Notes under the pieces: generated by a model
What the model was told of the DNA's origin: nothing
The model's database searches: none
The model's input: only the letters and a program-made list of their open reading frames with translations
Program-made: the position numbers and the translations under genes
NCBI RefSeq assembly: GCF_009831215.1
Contig: NZ_WUTW01000011.1
Span: 62,001 to 126,000, forward strand
From: Actinomadura rayongensis
GTDB lineage: Bacteria > Actinomycetota > Actinomycetes > Streptosporangiales > Streptosporangiaceae
Length of the DNA stretch: 64,000 nt
Direction of reading: 5' to 3'
Shown here: positions 1 to 9,046 of the stretch, piece by piece
How the letters are laid out: the number at the start of each line of letters is the position of its first letter
Numbering within the stretch: the first letter of the stretch is position 1

Positions 1-738
1 GTGCCCGCCGCCGCGCAGCAGGAGCGCGTCGCGGCGTTGCGGGCGGCGGTCCGCCGGGCGGTCGCGGCGGGCGACCGGACGGCGGCGCGGACGCTGCGCG
101 CCGAGCTGCGCGCGGCCGAAGGTGGCGAACGGCTGAGGGCGGAGCGCGACCGGGCGGACGTCCGTGCGCAGGCGCACCGCGCGCTGGAACTGCTCGGCGT
201 CCCCGCCGGGCCGAAGCTCGTCGGCGCGGTGCACGCGGCGTTCTTCGCGGCGCCGATACCCGCCGCGCGGCTCGGCGTCCTGCGGCGCGCCGAGGAACGA
301 GCTTTCCGCAAAGCACCGAACGCCCGTCCGTTCTATGTGTGCGCGGCGCTCACGGCCGATCTGCTGACCCCGGCGCGCGGGCTGCTCGCGGTGAGCACGT
401 GGCCGCTGGAGCGGCGCGTGGTCGGCCCGCTCAGCCGCCGCACCGACTTCCTGACCGCCGCCGTCCGCGTCGCGGAGCACGCGCAGCACGCCGATGCGGC
501 GCAGCACCTGCTGCGGCGTTTCGCGGCGGGGATTCCGGGTGCGGCGGGCGGCGCCGTCGGTACAGTCGACCCGGCGGACCTGATCGCCGCGGCGCGCGCG
601 GAACTCGACGTCCACGCGACCGCCGACCGCCGCGACCGGGCGCGGGCGGCGCGCCGGGCGGCCGGCCTCGACGCCGCCGAGCGCCTGTTCGGGTCCGCGC
701 ACGACCGGACGGGCCGACCCCACGGAGAACGACGATGA
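1..738 (+). CDS. Unrecognised protein, first gene of the nuclease/helicase operon (start may lie upstream)
   Basis: The reading frame is open from the first base with a GTG there, so the gene may begin outside the window. The visible 245 residues start with an Ala/Arg-rich, probably helical stretch (about 1-60), followed by a more mixed region and another charged helical tail. I recognise no family. The TGA stop overlaps the ATG of the nuclease gene (ATGA), so the two are translationally coupled and the protein probably works with the nuclease and helicase. Codon use is typical for the genome. Confidence 0.75.
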   Translation: MPAAAQQERVAALRAAVRRAVAAGDRTAARTLRAELRAAEGGERLRAERDRADVRAQAHRALELLGVPAGPKLVGAVHAAFFAAPIPAARLGVLRRAEERAFRKAPNARPFYVCAALTADLLTPARGLLAVSTWPLERRVVGPLSRRTDFLTAAVRVAEHAQHADAAQHLLRRFAAGIPGAAGGAVGTVDPADLIAAARAELDVHATADRRDRARAARRAAGLDAAERLFGSAHDRTGRPHGERR

Positions 739-1820
739 CCGACACCGCGCCCGCGCTGGACCGGTTGCGCGCCGGAGCGCCCCCGCGCAACCACGACGCC
801 CGGACGATCGCCGCGCTCACCGCCAACCCCGGCTGCGCGCGCCGCGGCCTGCTGGACGCCGCCGGGGTCGACAAGGACGCCGTCGCCCGCCACCTCGGGT
901 TCGGCACGCCGTTCGGCCAGTCGCAGTTCGCGATCACACGCGGGAACGCGTTCGAGGCGCAGGTCAAGGCCGACGGCTGCGCCGAGCTGCTGGCCCTGTT
1001 GCGCGACCGGCTCGGCCTGGACGTCGGCGAGGTCGGCTACGACGACCTGGACGACGAGGGCGGCCGGGAGTTCCGCCACGCGCGCACCAGGAAACTCCTG
1101 GCCAGGGCGCTCGACGACGCGCAGGGCACCCTGTTCGACCACCCGCTGCTCCGCCTGGACATCGGCGGCACGCCCGCCTACCTGGAACCAGACGTGATCG
1201 CGTTCCAGCTCGCCGGCCGGTTCCACGTCGTGGAGATCAAGTCGTTCGCGGTGGTCGACGGCCAGGCCGAGCCGGAGCAGGTCGCGGCGGCGGCCCGGCA
1301 GGCGGCGGTCTACGTGCTGGCCCTGCGCGAATTGGTCGCGGACCTCGGCCACGACCCGCAGCGCGTGTCGCACGAGGTGTTCCTGGTGTGCCCGGAGAAC
1401 TTCTCCAACCGTCCGTCGGCGACGCCGCTGGACGTCCGGCCGCAGCTCGCGGTGCTGCGCCGCCAGCTCGACCGCCTGACCCGGGTGGACGCGATCCTCA
1501 ACGGCCTCCCGCCGGACCTGTCGTTCGCGCTGGACGACGGGCTCGGCGCGGCCGTCCGCACGGTCGAGGCCCGGTACGCCCCCGACTGCGCGGCGGGCTG
1601 CGAGCTGGCGTACTTCTGCCGCGACGAGGCGCGCGCCTGCGGGGCGACGGGCGCGCTCGGCCGGGGCGTCCGCGACGATCTCGGCGGCGTCGACACGGTC
1701 GAAGCGGCGCTCGACCTGGCGCGCGGCGCGGCCGACCCGCCCGCCGAGCTGGCCGAGACGGCGGCGCTGCTGCGGACGGCGGCGCGGCTGCGCGCCGAGG
1801 CGCTCGGCGGCGCGGCGTGA
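735..1820 (+). CDS. RecB/Cas4-like PD-(D/E)XK nuclease with probable Fe-S cluster cysteines
   Basis: This 361-residue protein is a likely DNA nuclease. It shows the core motif D153 ... E167-I-K169, followed by the helical Q189-x3-Y193 motif typical of RecB, AddB, Cas4 and Dna2 nuclease domains. Cysteines C34 and C285-x3-C289-x5-C295 are spaced like the four ligands that hold a 4Fe-4S cluster in Cas4/AddB/Dna2 domains, one N-terminal and three C-terminal; C302 is extra. The start is the ATG overlapping the previous stop, and the stop overlaps the next GTG. With the downstream SF1 helicase it resembles a Dna2-type nuclease-helicase split over separate genes. The family is clear; the biological role (repair, replication or defence) is inference. 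Confidence 0.8.
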   Translation: MTDTAPALDRLRAGAPPRNHDARTIAALTANPGCARRGLLDAAGVDKDAVARHLGFGTPFGQSQFAITRGNAFEAQVKADGCAELLALLRDRLGLDVGEVGYDDLDDEGGREFRHARTRKLLARALDDAQGTLFDHPLLRLDIGGTPAYLEPDVIAFQLAGRFHVVEIKSFAVVDGQAEPEQVAAAARQAAVYVLALRELVADLGHDPQRVSHEVFLVCPENFSNRPSATPLDVRPQLAVLRRQLDRLTRVDAILNGLPPDLSFALDDGLGAAVRTVEARYAPDCAAGCELAYFCRDEARACGATGALGRGVRDDLGGVDTVEAALDLARGAADPPAELAETAALLRTAARLRAEALGGAA

Positions 1821-3289
1821 GCGCGCTGGCGGCGCTCGCGCGCCTGGAGGCGGTGGACGCGCGGCGGGCCGTGCCGATCGCGACCGTCCGGCACTGCCAT
1901 CTGGCGGACGCGCCGCTCGTCCTGATCCCTCTCCGGCTCGCCGGTGAGGCGGCGGCGCCGCTGGCCGTCATGCTCGGCACCGACCGCGCCGATCCGACGC
2001 TGTTGGCCGTCCCGCAGCCGCGCAACCGGGATCTGCGGTTCGCGTTCGCGGCGGAGCTGGCCAAAGTGGTGCTGGAGCACGTGGAGGCGTCGCGCGGCGC
2101 GGCGGAGGAGCTGCCGCCCGCCAAGGACGGCACCGAACGCGTCCGGTACACCGAGGCGCCGCAGGTGATCGTCCCGAACACGGGCGGGGTGGCGTTCCTG
2201 CGGCTGCTGGGCCGCTCGACGCGGTTCCGCAGCACCGAGGGCCCGCACGCGGTGGAGCCGTCCGTCCCGGCGCTCGGTCGCTGGGCGACGTGGTTCGCCG
2301 AGCGGCACGACCGGCCGGGCTCGTCGCTGCTGCTCGCGGCGACCGAGGCGCTGCGGCTGCACTGGGCGACCGGGCAGAGCGCGCTGGAGGACGGCAACCT
2401 CGCCGCCCTGCTCGGCTGGATCGACCCGCCGGACGGCCTGGACGGCCCGGCCGCCGCCGCCCGCGCCGAGGACCCGGTGCGCTGCCCGCCCGCCGGCCCG
2501 GCCACCGATCCGACGTTCGACAACGAGGTGCTGGCCCCGGCGGTCGCGGCCTACGACGCGACGGACGGCGACCCGCGCGCCGAGGAGCGGGTCCGCGCGG
2601 CACTGGCTGGGCAGCTCACCCCAACGTGGGACCTGGTGTGGCACGCGATGGACCTGCTGCGCGCGCTGCCGGAGGGCGCGAGCGTGCCGCGCCGCTGGGA
2701 GCGCGACCGGGACGCGTTCACGCTGTTCCACCAGACGTTCGCCGAGGGCGTCCCGCAGGCCCGTCGGGACACGGCGGTCGCGGCGGCGCGGCGGCTGCAC
2801 GCGCTGGAGCGGGCGCAGGACGCCTACGACGCGCAGCGCGCCTTCGACGATCCGCTGGTCATGGCCGAGCACCGGCTGAACGGGCAGGCGTTCGGCGGCG
2901 TCGTCACCGAGGCGGACCCCACCCGGCTGGACGAGTCGGGCAAACGCCCTAAGCTGCGTCCCCGGGTGCGGGTCGCGACCGAGGACCCCGTCCGGCTGGA
3001 CGCGGGGACGGCGGTGTGCAGCGCGGAGCGTCCGGCCCTGAAAGGGAGAATCGTGGAGTACGGCACCGGCGGCGTGCTGGTGGAGCTGACCGGGGGGCTC
3101 GGCAGGAAGCTCGTCCCCGAGCCGGGGACGGTGCCCGCCCCGGGCGACCGCGTGTGCTTCACCTCGCTCACCGACGCGTCGTTCGGCCCGGCGCGGTTCC
3201 CCGAGCGCGAGGACACGCCGTGGACGCACGGTGGGCCGCCCGCCGAGTACGTCCCGTCGGACGCGGACGCGGCGGAGGAGTGGTCGTGA
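1817..3289 (+). CDS. Unrecognised 490-residue protein between nuclease and helicase genes
   Basis: A GTG start overlaps the nuclease stop by 3 bases and the TGA stop overlaps the GTG of the helicase gene, so this gene sits in the middle of a coupled operon. I recognise no domain. The central part (about residues 200-360) is rich in helices. The C-terminal quarter (about 390-470) contains short beta-like stretches around VEYGTGGVLVELTGG and PGDRVCFTSLTD, which could be a small barrel or OB/SH3-like fold. A structural or loading partner for the nuclease and helicase is a plausible inference only. Confidence 0.75.
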   Translation: MSALAALARLEAVDARRAVPIATVRHCHLADAPLVLIPLRLAGEAAAPLAVMLGTDRADPTLLAVPQPRNRDLRFAFAAELAKVVLEHVEASRGAAEELPPAKDGTERVRYTEAPQVIVPNTGGVAFLRLLGRSTRFRSTEGPHAVEPSVPALGRWATWFAERHDRPGSSLLLAATEALRLHWATGQSALEDGNLAALLGWIDPPDGLDGPAAAARAEDPVRCPPAGPATDPTFDNEVLAPAVAAYDATDGDPRAEERVRAALAGQLTPTWDLVWHAMDLLRALPEGASVPRRWERDRDAFTLFHQTFAEGVPQARRDTAVAAARRLHALERAQDAYDAQRAFDDPLVMAEHRLNGQAFGGVVTEADPTRLDESGKRPKLRPRVRVATEDPVRLDAGTAVCSAERPALKGRIVEYGTGGVLVELTGGLGRKLVPEPGTVPAPGDRVCFTSLTDASFGPARFPEREDTPWTHGGPPAEYVPSDADAAEEWS

Positions 3290-4605
3290 CCGTCCAGGAC
3301 CTCGATCCGTCGGCCGCCGCCGGGGCGGTGGTCGACGACGTCCTCGCCGACCTCGACGGCTCCCATCGCGGCGTCGTGGTCGACTCGCCGCCCGGCGCGG
3401 GCAAGTCCACGCTGGTGGTGCGCGCGGCGGGGCACCTGGCGGCGGCGGGCGAGCGGCTGATGATCGTCGCGCAGACGAACGAGCAGGTGGACGACCTCAT
3501 CGAGCGGATCGCCGCCGAGCACCCCGCGCTGACCGTCGGACGGCTGTCGGCGGCGGGCTACCTGCCGCCCGACCGGGTCCTCGCGTGCCCGTCGGTGAAG
3601 GTGGCGCAGAAGGCCGACGACCTCGCCGACCGCGCCGTCGTCATCGCGACCGCCGCGAAGTGGGCGACGCTGTCGGACGGCTCGTGGCCGTGGGCGATCG
3701 TGGACGAGGCGTACCAGATGCGCTCGGACATGCTGCTGCGCATCGCGGGCCGGTTCGAGCGGGCGCTGTTCGTCGGCGACCCCGGTCAGCTCGACCCGTT
3801 CTCGTCCGTCGAGGTGGAGCGCTGGGCGGGCCTGACCTGGGATCCGATGCGCAGCGCGGTGGCCGTGCTGCTGGCCCACAACCCCGAGTTGCCGGTCCAC
3901 CGGCTGCCGGTGTCGTGGCGGCTGCCCGCGTCCGCCGCGCCGGTGGTGTCGCGCGCGTTCTACCCGTTCACCGGGTTCCGCTCCGGCACCGGCCCCGGCG
4001 ACCGGCGGCTGGAGTACGGCGCGGGCGGGATGGGCACGTCCTACGACCATGCGCTGGACGAGGCGGCTCGGTCCGGCTGGGCGCTGTACGAGCTGCCCGC
4101 GCGGCACGCGCTGCGCACCGACGCCGAGGCCGTCCAGGCGACGGCGGCGCTCGCGGTCCGGGTGCTGCAGCGCGGGCCGGTCGCGCACTCCGAGCGGGGG
4201 TCGCAGCCCGTCCGGGCGGACCGGATCGCGATCGGCGCGGCGCACCGCGACCAGGTCGCCGCGATCCGCGCCGCGCTCGGGCCGCACGGCACGGGCATCA
4301 CGGTCGACACGGCGAACCGGCTGCAGGGCCGCGAGTACGACGTGACGGTCGTGCTGCATCCGCTGTCGGGCCGCCGGGACGCGACGGCGTTCCACCTGGA
4401 GTCGGGACGGCTGTGCGTGCTGACGTCCCGACACCGCCACGCGTGCCTGGTGGTCGCGCGCGCCGGGATTCCCGAGTTGCTCGACGCCCATCCGTCCGCC
4501 GAGCCCGTCCGCCTCGGCGTGCCCGTACGGTTCCCGGACGGCTGGGAAGCGAACCAGGCGATCTTGGCCCACCTCGCCCAGCACCGCGTCGCGGCGCACG
4601 CCTGA
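3286..4605 (+). CDS. Superfamily 1 helicase-like ATPase (Upf1/Dna2 type)
   Basis: A 439-residue P-loop NTPase. The Walker A motif GAGKST lies at about 37-42, the Walker B motif VDEAYQ at about 139-144, and an SF1 motif III-like GDPGQLDPF at about 164-172. The C-terminal half carries TANRLQGREYD (about 343-353), as in the last RecA-like domain of SF1B helicases, and a motif VI-like TSRHRH near 383. The GTG start overlaps the upstream stop. It probably translocates on or unwinds DNA together with the nuclease two genes upstream. The last 17 codons are the first copy of a 65-bp tandem repeat that continues past the stop. Confidence 0.8.
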   Translation: MTVQDLDPSAAAGAVVDDVLADLDGSHRGVVVDSPPGAGKSTLVVRAAGHLAAAGERLMIVAQTNEQVDDLIERIAAEHPALTVGRLSAAGYLPPDRVLACPSVKVAQKADDLADRAVVIATAAKWATLSDGSWPWAIVDEAYQMRSDMLLRIAGRFERALFVGDPGQLDPFSSVEVERWAGLTWDPMRSAVAVLLAHNPELPVHRLPVSWRLPASAAPVVSRAFYPFTGFRSGTGPGDRRLEYGAGGMGTSYDHALDEAARSGWALYELPARHALRTDAEAVQATAALAVRVLQRGPVAHSERGSQPVRADRIAIGAAHRDQVAAIRAALGPHGTGITVDTANRLQGREYDVTVVLHPLSGRRDATAFHLESGRLCVLTSRHRHACLVVARAGIPELLDAHPSAEPVRLGVPVRFPDGWEANQAILAHLAQHRVAAHA

Positions 4606-4875
4606 CGGGTCAGCCCGAACCGAGCGATCCTGGCCCACCTCGCCCAGCACCGCGTCGCGGCGCACGCCCGGCGGGTCAGCCGAACCAGGCGATCCCGGCC
4701 CATCTCGCGCAGCACCGCGTCGCGGCGCACGCCCGACGGGTCAGCCGAACCAGGCGATCCCGGCCCATCTCGCGCAGCACCGCGTCGCGGCGCACGCCCG
4801 ACGGGTCAGGCGAGCGAGGCGATCCTGGCCCATCTCGCGCAGCACCGCGTGGCGGCGCACGCCTGACGGGTCAGC
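4550..4875. repeat. Five tandem copies of a 65-bp unit at a convergent gene junction
   Basis: Five near-identical copies follow one another, with the internal marker ATCYYGGCCCA at 4561, 4627, 4692, 4757 and 4822 (spacings 66, 65, 65, 65). The first copy encodes the last residues of the helicase (ILAHLAQHRVAAHA). Each copy also contains GGGTCAGC, whose complement supplies the TGA stop of the convergent ABC ATPase gene at the last copy. The unit therefore spans the junction of the two genes, and the helicase tail plus spacer has been amplified in place. Because 65 is not a multiple of 3, the copies cannot read through in one frame. Confidence 0.9.
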
Positions 4876-5662
4876 GGCGGCCGGCGGTGGCCGACCAGCG
4901 GCCGTCGCGGCGTGCGATCGCGATCGGGTGGTCGAAGCATGCGCTGACCAGCTCGGTCGTGAGGACGTCGTCGGCCGCGCCGGACGCCAGCACCCGTCCC
5001 TCGCGCAGCAGCAGCGCGTGCGTCGTGGTGCTCGGCAGCTCCTCCAGATGGTGGGTGACGAGGACGCTCGTCAGCCCCGGACGGCTCGCGCGCAGCTCGT
5101 CGATGCTGGTCAGCAGCAGCTCGCGGGCGGCGACGTCAAGGCCGGTCGCGGGCTCGTCCAGGAGCAGCAGGCGCGGGTCGGGCATGAGGGCGCGGGCGAT
5201 GAGCGCGCGGCCCCGCTCCCCCTGCGACAGCGTCGGCCAGCGGGCCTCGGCGCGGTGCGCGAGGCCGAGCAGTGCGATCAGCTCGGCGGCGCGCGCCAGG
5301 TCGGCGTCCGACGGCGTCCAGCGCGGGACCAGCTCGATCGTCCCGGTGACGCCGGTCAGGACGACCTCCCGGACCGTCCGCGCCGACTCCAGCGGGTGCC
5401 GCGGGTTGACGTGGCCGATGAGCGCGCGCAGGTCGTGGACGTTCACCCGGCCGAGCCGGTGCCCGAGGATCTCGGCGGTGCCGCGCGTCGGGTGCGTGTA
5501 GGCGCCGAGGATGCCGAGGAGCGTGCTCTTTCCCGCGCCGTTCGCGCCGAGCAGCGCCCAGTGCTCGCCGGTGAGGACGGTCAGCGACACCTGGTCCAGC
5601 AGCAGGCGGCGCTCACGGACGAGATCGATCTTGTCGGCGTTGAGGACGACGGACGGCGGCAC
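4871..5662 (-). CDS. Stand-alone ABC transporter ATP-binding protein
   Basis: A 263-residue ABC ATPase with Walker A GANGAGKST, signature LSQGERGRALIARAL, Walker B LLLLDEPATGLD and H-loop VTHH, all in the usual order. The frame is open to 5899, but the best start is GTG at 5662, preceded by GGAGGT at 8 bases; upstream residues look non-coding. No permease or substrate-binding gene is adjacent, so the partner is elsewhere or the protein has a non-transport role. The 3' end lies in the tandem repeat shared with the convergent helicase gene. Confidence 0.9.
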   Translation of the reverse strand: MPPSVVLNADKIDLVRERRLLLDQVSLTVLTGEHWALLGANGAGKSTLLGILGAYTHPTRGTAEILGHRLGRVNVHDLRALIGHVNPRHPLESARTVREVVLTGVTGTIELVPRWTPSDADLARAAELIALLGLAHRAEARWPTLSQGERGRALIARALMPDPRLLLLDEPATGLDVAARELLLTSIDELRASRPGLTSVLVTHHLEELPSTTTHALLLREGRVLASGAADDVLTTELVSACFDHPIAIARRDGRWSATAGRR

Positions 5663-5837
5663 GGGACGGGACCTCCAGGCGGCGGAAACGGGGCCTGCCG
5701 GGGTCGCCGGGGCGCGGAACGGGGAACGCGGTACGTCCGACGTTACCCGCCCGCGTGGACGGCGCCGCGGCCGGGTAGGACGGACCCGCACGGCCGGATA
5801 CTGTGTGACCCGGTGCCTCGGCGACTCGGGGAGGGAC

Positions 5838-6353
5838 ATGGAGGACATCGGCTTCATGTGCGCCCACTGCGGCGGTGAGGTGCACGATGTGACCCACAAC
5901 CGCGAGGGCTCGCTCGACGCCGTCGGCTACCGGCACAACCGCCGGGTCGAGCCCTGGGACCACGAACTGGAGCTGGCGGTGGGCACGCCGCGCCCGCCCG
6001 CGCGGGCCTGCGACTTCTGCGGCGAGGACGACGCGCACTGGCTCTACTACCCGACGCTCGACCCCGAGGACACCGACATCTTCGAGGTCGAGCTGGACAC
6101 CAGCGGCCTGTCCGACGACGACACGGCCGTCGCGGTGCTGAACATGCTCTATCCCTGGTACGCGTGCGACACGTGCTCGGTGCTCGTCGCCGACCGCGGG
6201 ATCGAGCGGATCATCGAACGGGCGCTGGAGCGCACGCCCGTCCCGGCCCGCGCGGCGGTGGACGAGGCGACGGTCCGGGCGCGGCTGCGCGGTTCGCTGT
6301 CGGTGTTCTTCACGACGCGCCCGGGACGTCCGACGCCGTCGCGGGCGATCTGA
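5838..6353 (+). CDS. Small protein with three CxxC pairs, probably zinc-binding
   Basis: This 171-residue protein begins at ATG 5838. It contains CAHC near residue 9, CDFC near 59 and CDTC near 115, the spacing of structural zinc ribbons. No signal peptide or membrane segment is visible, so it is probably cytoplasmic. The middle is acidic (DPEDTDIFEVELD). I do not recognise a named family. It stands alone between the divergent ABC ATPase and a downstream hotdog-like gene. Confidence 0.75.
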   Translation: MEDIGFMCAHCGGEVHDVTHNREGSLDAVGYRHNRRVEPWDHELELAVGTPRPPARACDFCGEDDAHWLYYPTLDPEDTDIFEVELDTSGLSDDDTAVAVLNMLYPWYACDTCSVLVADRGIERIIERALERTPVPARAAVDEATVRARLRGSLSVFFTTRPGRPTPSRAI

Positions 6354-6433
6354 AACACACGCGTTGCACGATCGGAACGTTCCCCGGCTCACTAGAATGG
6401 TCGGTCTGTTCGACTGACTCCGGGGGGTTCAGG

Positions 6434-7120
6434 GTGATCATCGCCGAGCGCTTCCGCGGTCCCGGCGGTTCCGGCAACGGGGGGTACGTCGCCGGGCTGC
6501 TCGCCGCCCACGTCCCGTCCGACACCGTGACCGTCACCCTGCGGCGCCCGCCGCCGCTGGAGACCGCGCTGCGGGTGTCCCCCGCCGACGACCGGTGGCA
6601 GGGCGCGTGGCTGTGGGACGGCGACGACCTGGTCGCCGAGGCGCTGGCGGGCGCGATCGTCGTTCCCCCGCCCCCGCCGGTGCCCGTCGCCGTCGCCGCC
6701 GAGGCGGCGGAGAAGTTCCGCGCGATCGAGAACCACCCGTTCCCGCACTGCTTCGTCTGCGGCACCGAGCGCGCGCCGGGCGACGGGCTGCTGCTGTCCC
6801 CCGGCCCGGTCGGCGAGGGGACGGTCGCCGCGCCGTGGCGGCCGGACGGCCCGGTCACGCCCGAGCTGGTGTGGGCCGCACTGGACTGCCCGGGCGGCTG
6901 GTCGTTCGACCCGGTCGGACGTCCCGCCGTGCTCGGCACGATGACCGCGCGGGTGCTGGAGCTGCCCGAGCCCGGCGAGGACTGCCTCGTCCTCGGCCTC
7001 GCGCGCAGCCGGGAGGGGCGCAAGCAGCACGCGGCGACCGCGCTCTACGGGGCGGACGGGCGGCTGCTCGGCCGCGCGGAGCAGATCTGGGTCGAGGTGG
7101 ATCCGGCCCGTTTCGCCTGA
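6434..7120 (+). CDS. Thioesterase-like (hotdog-fold type) hypothetical protein
   Basis: The gene uses GTG 6434 after a G-rich ribosome-binding region and encodes 228 residues. The N-terminal GSGNGGYVAGLLAAH and the central HPFPHCFVCG(T) with ARAPGDGL-type continuation resemble actinobacterial thioesterase-superfamily proteins, where the cysteine pair marks the linker between two hotdog-like halves. The conserved aspartate in WAALDCPGGW fits an acyl-thioester handling site. The substrate cannot be told from the sequence, and the assignment rests on motif resemblance only. Confidence 0.65.
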   Translation: MIIAERFRGPGGSGNGGYVAGLLAAHVPSDTVTVTLRRPPPLETALRVSPADDRWQGAWLWDGDDLVAEALAGAIVVPPPPPVPVAVAAEAAEKFRAIENHPFPHCFVCGTERAPGDGLLLSPGPVGEGTVAAPWRPDGPVTPELVWAALDCPGGWSFDPVGRPAVLGTMTARVLELPEPGEDCLVLGLARSREGRKQHAATALYGADGRLLGRAEQIWVEVDPARFA

Positions 7121-7204
7121 ATCGGCCGAAAACGCGTCACCGGACACGGTGTGCGACGCGCGTCCGGGTTCCACTCGGTGGGGAGACCCCGGGAGGCCGG
7201 ACCG

Positions 7205-7420
7205 ATGAACGTGAACGGACTGCTGATCGTCGCCCTCGCGGCGCTGTGCGTGTGCCTCGGCATGACGTGGGAGCGCGCCCGCCACGCCCTGTTCGACGCG
7301 CCGCCGCTGCGCCGCCGCGCGGCCGAGCTGAGCGCGGCGGCGTTCCGCGACAGGGCGAGCACGCTGCTGATCGTCACCGGGTGCGGGCTGGTGGTGCTGG
7401 CCGTCGCCTGGCCCCGGTGA
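7205..7420 (+). CDS. Small two-helix membrane protein
   Basis: A 71-residue protein starting at ATG 7205. A hydrophobic N-terminal helix (about residues 5-20, NGLLIVALAALCVCLG) and a second near the C-terminus (about 53-69, STLLIVTGCGLVVLAVAW) flank a basic linker with several arginines. This suggests a hairpin membrane protein with a cytoplasmic loop. No family is recognised. Confidence 0.65.
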   Translation: MNVNGLLIVALAALCVCLGMTWERARHALFDAPPLRRRAAELSAAAFRDRASTLLIVTGCGLVVLAVAWPR

Positions 7421-7435
7421 CGATCGCGCGCCCGA

Positions 7436-8908
7436 TCAGGGGCCGGTGAACAGCGGATCCTCGCGGTCGCCGGCCCCGTTGAGCCGCCCGGTGCCCTGGT
7501 AGGGCCGGTGCTCCGACGGCGGGGACGGTTCGGGCGGCGGCGCGGCCTGCGGGTGCGCGGCGTGCGTGGGCGCGGCGTGCGGCGGGCCCTGCGGGGGCGG
7601 GAACGCGCCCGGCGGGTGACCGGACGGCGCCTGCCCGAGCGGCTGGCCCAGCGGCGCGGGCGCGCCCCCCGGCCGCGTGGCCGGCGGAACGTTGGACGAC
7701 AGCGTGTTGTGCGTGAACGTGTCGATCTGGCGGCGCGCCCGGTCGGCCTCGGCGCGCGCGGCGTCGCGCTCCTCGGCGAGCGCGGTGAGCGCGGCGCGCT
7801 GCTCGGCGACCGACTGGGCGAGCTGGCGGAGCTGCACCGACTGGTCGTTGATCTTCGCGGTGAGCTGGTCGCGTTCGGCGAGGGCGGCGTTGGCCCGCGC
7901 CAGCGCCGCGTCGCGGTCCCGGCCGGCCTCCTCGACGCGGGCACCGGCCCGCGCGGCCTCGGTCTCGGCCTCGGCGCGGGCGCGCTCGGCGGCGGCGCGC
8001 TCGGCGTCGGCCTGGCTGGCGGCCTGCAGCGCGCGCTGGCGCTGGGCCTCCCCGTCGCGCATGGCGGCGCGCAGGTCCTCGGCGGCCTGCCGCGCGACGG
8101 CGGCCTCGACGCGCTGCGCCTCGGCGGCGCTCTCGCTCTCGGCGGCCCGGGCGTGCAGCGCGACGAGTTCGGCGCGGGCGGCCTCCAGTGCGGCGAGCAG
8201 CTCGGTCTCGCGGGCGGCGATGCGGTCGCGCTCGCTCTCGGCGGCGAGCTTGGCCGTCATGGCCTGCTGCGCGATCTCGTGGGCCTCCTCCCACGCCTGC
8301 TGCGCGGCGTCGCGCTTGGCGAGCGCGGCGCGGGCCTCCTCGCGGGCGCGGCCGGCCTCGGCCTCGGCCGCCGCCGCGCGCTCGCGGGCGCCGGCGGACT
8401 CCTGGCGGGCCTCGTCGGCGCGGCGCTGGGAGATGTCGCGCTCGCTCTGCGCGGTGGCCAGCTCGCGGGCGGCCTCGGCGCGGACCTCGGCGACGCGGCG
8501 CTCGACGCCCGCGACGCTGAGTTCGGCGGTGAGGGAGTCGGCGAGCAGGTCGGCGGCCTTCTCCATCCGCTCGACCATCTCCCACGCGGCGGCGACCTGG
8601 CCGGTCAGCCCGGGGGCGTCCCGGCCGCGCTCGCGGCGCTCGCGGGCCTCGCTGGCGCAGGCGCCGTCGTCGTCCAGGCAGTAGCGGACGGTCCGGACGG
8701 CGCCCTGCGGCTGCGGCACGGGACGTCCGCAGTTCGCGCAGGGCCAGATGGTGACGGGGTCGCCCACGCGGGCCACGGCGGAGTCGCCCGCCGGGCTCGG
8801 GACAGGGGTGGCGGAGTCGCGCGGCGGGCCGTCACCGGTCACCCGGCCCCCGGCGGCCCCGGCCCCCTCCTCGGGGCCGTTGCTGTCGCGCTCATCACTG
8901 TTCGGCAT
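7436..8908 (-). CDS. Long Ala/Glu/Arg-rich coiled-coil protein with N-terminal zinc motif
   Basis: The 490-residue product has a disordered acidic N-terminus, a cysteine-containing patch CANCG plus YC...GAC at about residues 57-85 that may bind zinc, and then a very long alanine-rich coiled coil from about 120 to 400. The C-terminus is Pro/Gly/Ala-rich and low complexity. Such architecture suggests a scaffold or DNA- or cell-pole-associated protein; a specific role is not deducible. The strong heptad bias makes the opposite strand falsely open over the same stretch. Confidence 0.85.
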   Translation of the reverse strand: MPNSDERDSNGPEEGAGAAGGRVTGDGPPRDSATPVPSPAGDSAVARVGDPVTIWPCANCGRPVPQPQGAVRTVRYCLDDDGACASEARERRERGRDAPGLTGQVAAAWEMVERMEKAADLLADSLTAELSVAGVERRVAEVRAEAARELATAQSERDISQRRADEARQESAGARERAAAAEAEAGRAREEARAALAKRDAAQQAWEEAHEIAQQAMTAKLAAESERDRIAARETELLAALEAARAELVALHARAAESESAAEAQRVEAAVARQAAEDLRAAMRDGEAQRQRALQAASQADAERAAAERARAEAETEAARAGARVEEAGRDRDAALARANAALAERDQLTAKINDQSVQLRQLAQSVAEQRAALTALAEERDAARAEADRARRQIDTFTHNTLSSNVPPATRPGGAPAPLGQPLGQAPSGHPPGAFPPPQGPPHAAPTHAAHPQAAPPPEPSPPSEHRPYQGTGRLNGAGDREDPLFTGP

Positions 8909-9046
8909 GGAAGGCACCTTACGGGCAAGTAGCCGGGAACGCAGTGGTCTGAGGGGCGGATGTTTGTTTTGTGAGCATCGCAAGCGCCCAGGCCACGGCC
9001 CCGCGACGGCGCGTCCTCACCTGGACGCGTAGCCGCATCCGGACAG

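Noticed and set aside
4550-4875. CRISPR-like array
   Set aside because: Copies follow directly without variable spacers and derive from flanking genes; no cas gene apart from a Cas4-like nuclease fold is near.
7508-8932. 474-residue Gly/Leu/Arg-rich plus-strand ORF
   Set aside because: It is the antisense shadow of the alanine-rich coiled-coil gene, where Ala/Glu codon bias keeps other frames open.
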